A stretch of 21,347 nt of DNA from Actinomycetota bacterium (GTDB lineage: Bacteria; Actinomycetota; Actinomycetes; Streptosporangiales; Streptosporangiaceae): positions 1-21,347 of the forward strand of contig PMST01000426.1 in NCBI GenBank assembly GCA_003168295.1, in the 5' to 3' direction. Under the pieces are notes generated by a model. It saw only the letters and a program-made list of their open reading frames with translations, was not told where the DNA came from and did not search any database. Shown one piece after another: positions 1 through 9,000 of this stretch. A program made the translations under genes and the position numbers. Within the stretch, counting starts at the first letter, position 1, and the number at the start of each line of letters is the position of its first letter.

Positions 1-774
1 CTACGCCCTCTGCAACAAGGAAATGGACCAGGTCACTATCAGGGCCGTCCTCACCCAGGACACCCCCGGCATCATCGCCGCCCTGCTCACCGACCCCCGC
101 ACCGACGACGACATCAGCCAGCACCCCACCCCGCCCGCCAGCAAAACCCCAGACCACGACACCGTTTCACACTTCGGACGAGCCACCCCAGTGCACCGGA
201 TCCACGGCAAAGCCCGGATCCACCACGCAAACCTGCCGCTGAGGGGTAGCACACGTGACGCCTGGGACAGACATGGCCCCTGGGACGCGAGGGACGACAG
301 CCTCGATAATCGTCGGTCCGTTAACCCGGCAATCTCGGCCGCGAGCACGGCGCCCAGCTCCCAGCAGGCCTCGAGGTCCGGCCGGGCCGGAGTTCCCGTG
401 ACGCAGACCGGCGGCCTGACCGCCCGCCACTGCAGGCCGGCGGCGATGCCCTCCACGGCGCGCACCGCACCGCCGGTGTCCATGCCGCCGTGTACATACA
501 GGCCGTAGGGCCGTCGCCGGGTGGCCTCCAGGCACGGGTAGTAGATGCCGTCGAAGAAATGCTTGAGCGCACCGGACATGTAGCCGATGTTGGCGGGCGT
601 TCCTAGCAAAAAACCATCCGCGGTGAGCACATCGGCGGCCGCGGCAGTCAGGGCTGGCCTGATGACCACCTCGACGCCCTGGATCTCATCGGTCCGCGCC
701 CCGCTGACCACCGCCTCGAACATCTCCTGCAGGGATGGAGATGGTGTGTGATGGACAACCAGCAGCCTCGGCAT
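1..774 (-). CDS. Flavodoxin-like FMN protein / NAD(P)H-dependent oxidoreductase with abnormal C-terminal tail
   Basis: The first ~150 residues form a flavodoxin fold: an N-terminal beta strand MPRLLVVHHTPS with the phosphate-loop region, then GTPANIGYMSGALKHFFD (about residues 58-75), the family's flavin-binding loop, and HGGMDTGGA near residue 96. Such proteins bind FMN and pass electrons from NAD(P)H to quinones or other acceptors in the cytosol. Family members usually end near residue 150-160. Here the frame continues about 100 residues, rich in Trp, Ser and Met and without a recognisable fold, to a stop at the very first bases of the window. A stop (TAA in GGTTAAC) lies one frame over at about residue 150. 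The native end was therefore probably lost by an indel or a rearrangement. The ATG at 774 has no clear ribosome binding site and may be leaderless. Confidence 0.7.
   Translation of the reverse strand: MPRLLVVHHTPSPSLQEMFEAVVSGARTDEIQGVEVVIRPALTAAAADVLTADGFLLGTPANIGYMSGALKHFFDGIYYPCLEATRRRPYGLYVHGGMDTGGAVRAVEGIAAGLQWRAVRPPVCVTGTPARPDLEACWELGAVLAAEIAGLTDRRLSRLSSLASQGPCLSQASRVLPLSGRFAWWIRALPWIRCTGVARPKCETVSWSGVLLAGGVGCWLMSSSVRGSVSRAAMMPGVSWVRTALIVTWSISLLQRA
2..508 (+). CDS. Possible 3' part of an unrecognised gene entering from the left edge
   Basis: A plus-strand frame is open from the first bases to a stop at 506-508. Its first ~50 codons mostly end in C or G and give a plausible peptide that includes the stretch TPGIIAALLTDPRTDDD. 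Bias weakens after about base 145, and from about base 310 the frame is simply antisense to the flavodoxin gene, so the true end is probably before base 310. I recognise no domain. It could be the tail of a mobile-element gene, because a repeat shared with the far end of the window lies within it (200-235). The same third-position columns also serve the minus-strand flavodoxin frame, so codon bias cannot decide between the two strands. Low confidence. Confidence 0.25.
   Translation, partial: YALCNKEMDQVTIRAVLTQDTPGIIAALLTDPRTDDDISQHPTPPASKTPDHDTVSHFGRATPVHRIHGKARIHHANLPLRGSTRDAWDRHGPWDARDDSLDNRRSVNPAISAASTAPSSQQASRSGRAGVPVTQTGGLTARHCRPAAMPSTARTAPPVSMPPCTYRP
200..235 (+). repeat. Left copy of a 36-nt element shared with the right end
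   Basis: This stretch matches the reverse complement of 21131-21166 at 28 of 36 positions, including an uninterrupted 11-base core AAGCCCGGATC flanked by ATCCAC and ACCACG. Read on the minus strand it encodes VCVVDPGFAVD; the right copy read on plus encodes VIVVDPGFMVD. Several differences fall at third codon positions. I infer a dispersed repeat, possibly the terminal or downstream part of an insertion sequence. The family is not identified. Confidence 0.45.
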
Positions 775-874
775 GACCGCAGAGCCTAGACCACCCAGAG
801 CGCCCCAGCCCCCTGCCCGGGTCCGCAGTGCCTGGAACGTGGGGTGACCGGCTTCCTGACGGCGAGGGTGCGGG

Positions 875-902
875 CCTAAGTGGAGGGTTCGCTACACTTA
901 GG
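875..902. promoter_or_regulatory. Perfect inverted repeat over the peroxiredoxin promoter
   Basis: CCTAAGTG (875-882) and CACTTAGG (895-902) are perfect 8-base inverted arms separated by 12 bases. The right arm overlaps TACACT (893-898), a reasonable -10 hexamer, 56 bases before the peroxiredoxin ATG. No good -35 is visible. The position fits a dimeric repressor or redox-regulator operator; a hairpin in the untranslated leader is the alternative. Confidence 0.4.
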
Positions 903-953
903 CTGCGGGTCCCCGTTTCTCTCTCGTGGGAGCCCGAGAGAGGCAGGCACAGC

Positions 954-1430
954 ATGGCACGCGGCATCGGAGTCGGGGACATGGCCCCCGACTTCACCCT
1001 TCCGTCGCAGTCTGGCGAGCAGGTCCGGCTGCAGGACCGGCTCGGCGACCGGGTGGTCGTCTTGTACTTCTATCCCAAGGACAACACCAGCGGGTGCACC
1101 GCCGAGGCGTGCGCCTTCCGCGACAGCTATGAGACATTCACCGACGCCGGCGCCGAGGTGATCGGGGTCAGCTCCGATTCCTCCGACCGGCACGCCGCCT
1201 TCTCCGGCCGGCACAACCTGCCGTTCACACTGCTCAGCGACCGTGGCGGCCGGGTCCGCAAGAGCTACGGGGTGCCGTCGGTGCTCGGCGTGATCCCCGG
1301 CCGGGTCACTTACGTGATCGACCGCGCCGGAACGGTCCGGCATGTCTTCAGCTCGATGACCAATATCGGCCAGCACGTCAGCGACGCGCTGGACGTGGTC
1401 AGGAAATTGCAGGCAGAACAGGCCGTCTGA
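954..1430 (+). CDS. bcp: Thioredoxin-dependent thiol peroxidase, Bcp/PrxQ type
   Basis: A 158-residue peroxiredoxin, the normal length for Bcp/PrxQ. It reduces hydrogen peroxide and organic hydroperoxides in the cytosol and is recycled by thioredoxin. The motif TSGCTAEACAFRD carries the peroxidatic Cys48 and the resolving Cys53 five residues on, the classic atypical 2-Cys PrxQ arrangement. APDFTLPSQSG near the N terminus and FYPKD before the active site are also typical. I chose the ATG at 954 because a purine-rich site (GAGAGAGG) lies about 10 bases upstream and the family start MARGIGVGDMAPDF fits; the longer frame from 828 adds non-family sequence. The gene converges on tenA with a 3-base gap. 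Confidence 0.95.
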   Translation: MARGIGVGDMAPDFTLPSQSGEQVRLQDRLGDRVVVLYFYPKDNTSGCTAEACAFRDSYETFTDAGAEVIGVSSDSSDRHAAFSGRHNLPFTLLSDRGGRVRKSYGVPSVLGVIPGRVTYVIDRAGTVRHVFSSMTNIGQHVSDALDVVRKLQAEQAV

Positions 1431-1444
1431 GTCTCAGACAGGCC
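1421..1444. terminator. Bidirectional hairpin overlapping two convergent stop codons
   Basis: GTCTGAG (1425-1431) and CTCAGAC (1433-1439) are perfect arms around a single T. The stem extends to outer GGCC/GGCC with one bulged A (1440). The palindrome contains the stop of the peroxiredoxin (1428-1430) and the stop of tenA (1434-1436). No T tract follows on either strand. It may act as a compact shared terminator or RNA 3' end. Confidence 0.45.
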
Positions 1445-2098
1445 AGCTTTCCATCCGGTAGCCCATGTCCCAGAACATCCACTCGTAGCGGCTCGAGGTC
1501 CGGAAGTGGCGGTGCAGCCGTTCGCGTTCGGGTGGGGACAGGTAGGGGCCCAGCTCGTCGGTGACGGCCAGCACCTCCCGCACGACGTCGCCGAATTCCT
1601 CGCTGCCGTACAGGTCGATCCAGCGCTGGTACCGGGGGTCGGACGAGCCGCGGCGCTGTAGTTCCTTGCCGACCTCCCAGTAGATCCAGTAGCACGGCAG
1701 CACTACGGCGACCCCTTCGGCGTAGGAGCCGCCGATGACGGTGGCGAGAAGGTAGCTCGTGTAGGCCAGGTTCACCGGCGCGGGCTGGGCCTGCTCGGCG
1801 CTGGCCGGGTCGATGCCGAGGTCGGCCAGGAGCGACCCGTGCAGCGTCTGCTCGACCTGGAGCGCTTCCGCCGCGTGTCGCGCGAACATCTCGGTCTGCG
1901 CGGGCACCGGCGCCCGGCTGCCCACGGCCGCCAGGGCCTGACCGTATCGCTGCAGGTAAAGCGCGTCTTGGAGGACGTAGAACGCGAAGGCGTCCGGCGG
2001 CAGGCTGCCGTCCACGAGTCCGGTCAGGAAAGGGTGGGCCACAATGGCCTGGTAGATGTCGGTGGCACCGGCCCAGAGCTCGTCACTCAACTTGTCGC

Positions 2099-2102
<4 letters not shown>
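1434..2102 (-). CDS. tenA: TenA family aminopyrimidine aminohydrolase (thiaminase II)
   Basis: A 222-residue TenA protein, the usual length. TenA hydrolyses aminomethyl-pyrimidine from degraded thiamine to HMP, which re-enters the pathway through ThiD. Visible family features are LQDALYL near residue 45 (substrate-binding Asp and Tyr), the catalytic Cys in VVLPCYWIYWEVG (about residue 137) and the conserved Glu in YEWMFWDMGY near the C terminus. The start is TTG at 2102, overlapping the thiD stop by four bases (TTGA); AAGGAG lies about 8 bases upstream, inside the end of thiD, so translation is probably coupled. It is the last gene of the thiO-S-G-D-tenA operon, and its position supports a salvage role. 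Confidence 0.95.
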
Positions 2103-4008
<1,906 letters not shown>

Positions 4009-4012
<4 letters not shown>

Positions 4013-5190
4013 CGGGCTAGGTCTCCGGCCGGGGACCGCCCGGCAGCGGGCTGCTCCCCGGTGAACCGCCGCGGCGTGAACGGCTCCCACTGCGCCGCGG
4101 GCCGATGCCCGGTCAGGGCCGCCGTGATGGCGTCGGCGGTGACCGGCGACATCAAGATGCCGTTGCGGTAGTGCCCGGTGGCCAGCAGCAGGCCGTCGAC
4201 ACCGCAGCCGCCGACGATCGGCCCGTTGTCGGCAGTTCCCGGTCGCAGGCCGGCGCAGGTTTCGGCGAGGATCAGCTCGCTCGTCACCGGCAGCACGCTC
4301 ATCGCGTCGTGCAGCAGGTCATGGACGGCACCCGCGGTAACCGTCCGGTCCGGCCCGCGCTCTTCGGAGGTCGCCCCCACGATCACCTCGCCGTCGGCGC
4401 GCGGCACCAGGTAGACGTCGGCGCCGCGCACCGTGGCCCGGATCGTGTGGCTGATGACGGGCGGCATTGCCTCCGGATGGCGCAGGCGCAGCAGCTGGCC
4501 CTTGACCGGCCGGACCGCGGTCCGCAGCGGACCGGGCAACCCGGCGACCGTGCCGGACCAGCATCCGGCTGCGACGACGACCGCGGCTGAGTCGATGACC
4601 GTGCCGTCTGCGAGCCCGACACCGCGGACCCGGCCGCCGGCGATCTGCGCCTGCGTCACCCGGCCGCGGCTGATCCGTACCTTCGCGGCCGCCATCGCCG
4701 CACGCAGCGCGGCCGCGTACCGCCGGTTGTCGACGGACCAGTCGCTCGCGAAAACCACGCCGCCCTGTACATCGGGGGTCAGGAAAGGCTCCAGCCTGCG
4801 GCAGGCTCGGCTGTCCAGTTCCTCGGCGTCAAGCCCGGCGGACCGGCGGAAGGCCGTCAGCCGCATCAGCGCCGTCAGGTCACCGGGGTCATACGCGATG
4901 GCGAGCGTACCCTCGCGCCGTAGCCCGACATCGTGGCCGGTGACCTCCTCGAGCTCCGCCGCGAACGAAGGGAACCTCTGCACCGCCAGCAGGTTGATCG
5001 CGAGCAGCGCGCCCTCGCCGAACAGGGCCTCCGATACCGGCGCGAGCATGCCTGCCGCCACGCCGGACGCGGCGTCACCGGCGTCGGGATCGACCAGGAC
5101 GACGTCAAGCCCGGCGAGCGCGGCACGCCACGCGATCGCGGTTCCGATGACACCGCCGCCCGCCACAACGACATCCGCGGTCACGGTCAA
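4009..5190 (-). CDS. thiO: Glycine oxidase ThiO
   Basis: A 393-residue FAD-dependent amine oxidase (DAO family) that oxidises glycine to the imine used by ThiG. The dinucleotide-binding motif GGGVIGTAIAWRAALAG is at residues 11-27, followed by the acidic end of beta-2 (VLVDPD). Near the C terminus GLRPGTADNGPIVGG and ATGHYRNGILMSP match the substrate/FAD-binding region of ThiO. The start is TTG 5190: GGGAG lies six bases upstream, whereas the GTG six bases further in would be too far from it. It heads the operon, directly behind a TPP riboswitch that contains this ribosome binding site. Confidence 0.94.
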
Positions 5191-5196
5191 CGAGCG

Positions 5197-5280
5197 CTCC
5201 CTTCGCCGGCATTACCCGGATCAGGTTCGACGGTCGGAGGCCGGTGGCCTCCCTCTCAGCCCTCGCGGGCTCCCGTGGGC
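5197..5280 (-). promoter_or_regulatory. TPP riboswitch (THI element) controlling thiO
   Basis: On the minus strand this leader contains the conserved blocks GGGCTGAGAG, GAACCTGATCCGGGTAATG and GCCGGCGAAGGGA in the order and spacing of the TPP aptamer. A short variable stem (GGCCACCGGCC region) lies between the first two, and a GCCC/GGGC stem sits before CTGAGA. The last block overlaps GGGAG (5201-5197), the ribosome binding site of thiO six bases before TTG. Ligand binding should therefore hide the site and repress translation when thiamine pyrophosphate is abundant. No second copy is seen facing thiE. Confidence 0.95.
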
Positions 5281-5296
5281 CGGAATTGTTTCCGGC
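5279..5296 (-). promoter_or_regulatory. Hairpin just upstream of the riboswitch core
   Basis: GCCGGAA (5279-5285) and TTCCGGC (5290-5296) are perfect 7-base arms around a 4-base loop. It lies at the 5' edge of the aptamer in the thiO leader. The TTCCGGC arm could compete for pairing with the GCCGGC segment of the aptamer's 3' part, or it may only cap the leader. The role is inferred. Confidence 0.35.
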
Positions 5297-5314
5297 ACTT
5301 CACCTTATATTAAT
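5283..5314. promoter_or_regulatory. AT-rich divergent promoter region thiE / thiO
   Basis: A short AT-rich island (CCTTATATTAATCC around 5303-5316) in GC-rich surroundings lies between the thiO leader and thiE. On plus, TTGTTT (5286-5291) and TATTAA (5308-5313) are spaced 16 bases apart and could serve thiE. On minus, TATAAG (5309-5304) could be the -10 for the thiO operon, though I see no good -35 for it. Confidence 0.4.
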
Positions 5315-5342
5315 CCGGTACGGCGGGACCCGGCGGTGATGG

Positions 5343-6017
5343 TTGGATGGGCCCGTGGTTGATGTCACTGTGACGAGCGAACTGCGAGCGCGGCTAGCGG
5401 ATGCGCGGCTCTACCTGTGCACCGATGCCCGCCGGTCCTCCGGTGACCTGGCCCCGTTCCTGGACGCCGTGCTGGGCGCCGGGGCGGACATCGTGCAGCT
5501 GCGAGAGAAGGGCCTGGAGGCGCGCGAGGAACTCGCGCTGCTCGAGGTGTTCGCGGCCGCATGCCGGCGGCACGGCCGCCTGCTGGCGGTCAACGACCGC
5601 GCGGACGTAGCGCTGGCCGCGGGCGCCGACGTGCTCCACCTCGGCCAAGATGACCTGCCGGTGCCGGTCGCGCGGCAGGTCCTGGGCCCGGAGGTGATCA
5701 TCGGCCGCAGCAGCCATAGCCCGGCCCAGTCCGACGCGGCGGCGGCCGAGTCTGGCGTCGACTACTTCTGCGCGGGGCCGGCCTGGGCCACGCCGACCAA
5801 GCCGGGGCGCCCGGCGACCGGTCCCGGCCTGCTCGCGCACGTCGCGCAGGCTCACCCGGCCCGGCCGTGGTTCGCGATCGGCGGCATCAGCCTGGACCGG
5901 CTCGGCGAGGTGCTCGCGACGGGCGCCACCCGCGTGGTCGTGGTCCGGGCCATCACCGAGGCGGACGATCCCGCCGCCGCGACACGGGCCTTCGCCCGCA
6001 GGCTGCGCGAGTTGTGA
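5343..6017 (+). CDS. thiE: Thiamine phosphate synthase
   Basis: ThiE joins HMP-PP and thiazole phosphate to give thiamine phosphate. It is a TIM barrel of about 215 residues; this frame has 224. Motifs seen are [14 protein letters not shown] (HMP-PP binding), [34 protein letters not shown], the TPTKPG loop (in [11 protein letters not shown]) and FAIGGIS. The start is uncertain between TTG 5343 and GTG 5355; neither has a strong ribosome binding site, and the AT-rich block just upstream could give a short leader. It is divergent from the thiO operon and has no riboswitch of its own in the gap, so it may be regulated differently. Confidence 0.95.
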   Translation: MDGPVVDVTVTSELRARLADARLYLCTDARRSSGDLAPFLDAVLGAGADIVQLREKGLEAREELALLEVFAAACRRHGRLLAVNDRADVALAAGADVLHLGQDDLPVPVARQVLGPEVIIGRSSHSPAQSDAAAAESGVDYFCAGPAWATPTKPGRPATGPGLLAHVAQAHPARPWFAIGGISLDRLGEVLATGATRVVVVRAITEADDPAAATRAFARRLREL

Positions 6018-6048
6018 TCTACCGGCGGGGGCGTGTAACGATGAACAG

Positions 6049-9000
6049 ATGCGGATCGCCGGGGTTGAATCGACAGACTTGTTCGTAGGAACCGCGCAGC
6101 GCCCGCTGCAGGTTGTCCGGGTCACACTGGTGAACGAGGGGCCGGGGATGCTCGCCAGTCCGGCCACCTCCGCCACCGTGCACGTCGCGGGGCCCGGAGT
6201 CAGAGACCACGGCCCGTTCGGCATCACTGGTTTGCATCAGGGCGAGGAAAAAGCCTTCGAGGTGCCGGTGGAGGTCACCGCGCCGTACCAGCCGGGCGGC
6301 ACCCGGCGAGTCACGGTCACGGTCCGCAGCGAGGCCGGGCAGCGTCAGGCCGAGGCTGACATTAGCGTGGCCGAGCCGGGCTGGACGATGTGGATGGTCA
6401 GCCACTTCCACTACGACCCGATCTGGTGGAACACCCAGGGCCAGTTCACCGAGTCACGGCTGACCATGCCCGACGAGGACGGCAGGCTGCCCGACGTCAG
6501 GAACGCGTTCGAGCTGGTGGGCGCGCACCTGGACCGGGCCAGGAAGGACCCCGACTACAAGTTCGTGCTGGCCGAGATCGACTACCTGAAGCCGTACTTC
6601 GACGCCTACCCGCAGGACCGGGAGGACCTGCGGGCGCTGATGGCCGAGGGCCGGATCGAGATCGTCGGCGGCAACTACAACGAGCCGAGCACCAACCTCA
6701 CCTGCGCCGAGTCGACCATCCGCAACGCCGTCTACGGCATCGGGTTCCAGCGGGACGTCCTCGGCGCAGACCCGCGGACCGCCTGGATGCTCGACGTGTT
6801 CGGGCACGACCCGGGGTATCCGGGCCTGATGGCGGCGGCCGGGCTCACCTCCTCATCGTGGGCGCGCGGGCCGTTCCACCAGTGGGGCCCGTCCGGGGCC
6901 GAAGGCGGCGGGAACCGGCGGATGCAGTTCGGCAGCGAATTCGAGTGGCTGTCCCCCGATGGCAGCGGGCTGCTCACCTCCTACATGGCCCAGCACTACA
7001 GCGCGGGCTGGAAGCTGCAGGCGCTGCCGGACCTGGCTTCCGCCGAGCTCGAGGCGTACGGGCAGTTCCGCGCGCTGGCGCAGGTGGCCACCACGCGCAA
7101 TGTCATGCTGCCGGTCGGCGCCGATCATGTCATTCCGTCCCGGTGGGTGACCGACATTCACCGGGACTGGAACCAGCGGTACGTGTGGCCCAGGTTCACC
7201 ACGGCGGTACCCGCCGAGTTCTTCGCGGCGGTGAGCGCCGAAGCCGGATCGCCGGGCCGTACGGGCACCTGGATCACGCCGCAGACCAGGGACATGGGCC
7301 CGGTGTACACCGGCAAGGACGTCTCCTACATCGACACCAAGCAGGCGCAGCGCGCCATCGAGATCGCGGTGACCGAGGCCGAACGGCTCGGCACCATGGC
7401 CTGGCTGAACGGCGCGTCATTCCCGCACGCGGAGCTGGACAAGGCGTGGCGGCTGCTGGCCTTCGGCGCCCACCATGACGCCATCACCGGGGTCGAGTCC
7501 GACCAGGTGTACCTGGACCTGGCCGGCGGCTGGCGGGAGGCGTGGGAACTCGGCTCCGCCGCGCGCCGCGACGCCGCGGCCTACCTGTCCGCCTCCGCCG
7601 GGCCGGCTCAGGCGGGCGTCTGCATCCATGTCGTCAACGCGGTGGCGCGGGTGCGGACCGGGATGGCCAGGGTCACGGTCGAGGTGGCCGACGACGGTAC
7701 CCCCTCCACCTCCTGGCTGGAGATCCGCGACCCGGCCGGCCGGCTGGTGCCGAGCCTGGCCGAAGGGGTCCGGCGGCGCGACGACGGGTCGCTCGCGGAG
7801 GTGACGCTCACGTTCGCGGCCCGCGACGTGCCCGCTCTCGGGTCCGCGACCTATCAGGCGGTGCCCGCCGGGCAGGAGGGATCGGCCTCCGGGTGGCAGG
7901 CCTTTACCGCGGCCGATCCCCACGCCATCGAGAACGACGCGTACCTGGTCACCGCCGACCCGGCCCGGGGCGGGACGGTGACCGTCACCGACAAGCGCAC
8001 CGGCGCCAGCGTGCTGGCCGGGCCCGGTAACGAGCTGGTGATCCAGGACGAGTACGCGCTGCACCCCCGGCACGGGGAGGGGCCGTGGCACCTGTCGCCC
8101 AAGGGGCCGGGGACGGGGTCGGCGTCGGTCCCGGCCCGGGTGACGGCGCAACGGTGCCCGGCGGGCTCGCGGCTGGTGGCATCGTTCACGTTCGAGGGGC
8201 TCGACGTCACCCAGGAGACGCTGCTGTGGGACGACGCCGAGCGCGTCGAGTTCCGCACCCACGTCGACGGCTACCGCGGGCGCGACCGGCTGCTCCGGGT
8301 GCGGTTCCCCGCCGACGTGCCCGGCGGCCTGCCGCTGTACCAGACGGCGACGGCGGTCATCGGCCGGTCGTTCGGCCTCGCGGACGTGGACACGGCCGAG
8401 CACTGGTTCACCCTGGACAGCCCGGCCCATCAATGGTTCGGCCTCGGTTCGGCCGCGCGGGTCCGCACGGGAGACCGTAACGGGGTGACGCAGGCGATCG
8501 GGGTTGCCGAGGTGGTCTGCCCGGATAGTCAGAACGGACTCCGGAGCGTGATCAGGGACTTGATGATCGCGCTGGCCGGGGTGGGGGTGACCGCGACCTG
8601 CAGCCAGGCCGGAGGATCCAGGTACGGCGCGATCGACGCGGACTCCAACCTGCCTGACGTCAGGATCACGCTCGGCGGCCCGGAAGTGAACGGGTTCACC
8701 GCCGAGGTGCTGGCCGCCGCGGGACCCGGCTACGCCAAGGCCCTGCAGGCCGGGCTGGCCGGCGGTGCGGGGACCGCGCGGCTGTGGGTCCCGGCCGCGC
8801 GCAGCCGCCAGGATGCCTTCGGGCCGGACGCGGACGTGCGCGGGCCCGGCGACCTGCCGGTACTGATCGTGGCGGGCACTGGGCCCGGTGAGCTGGCGGC
8901 GGCGATCACGGCCCTGGCTCAGGACCTGGCCGACGCCCTGGTGGACGCCGATCTAGGTGGTCTCGGGGTCGACGCCGATCTGGGTGGCAGCCAGCGGCCG

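Noticed and set aside
5283..5345. A second TPP riboswitch for thiE
   Set aside because: No CTGAGA or CCTGAT block is present on the plus strand in this short gap.
7417..8433. 338-residue minus-strand open frame
   Set aside because: It lies fully inside the GH38 gene, and its composition is typical of an antisense shadow.
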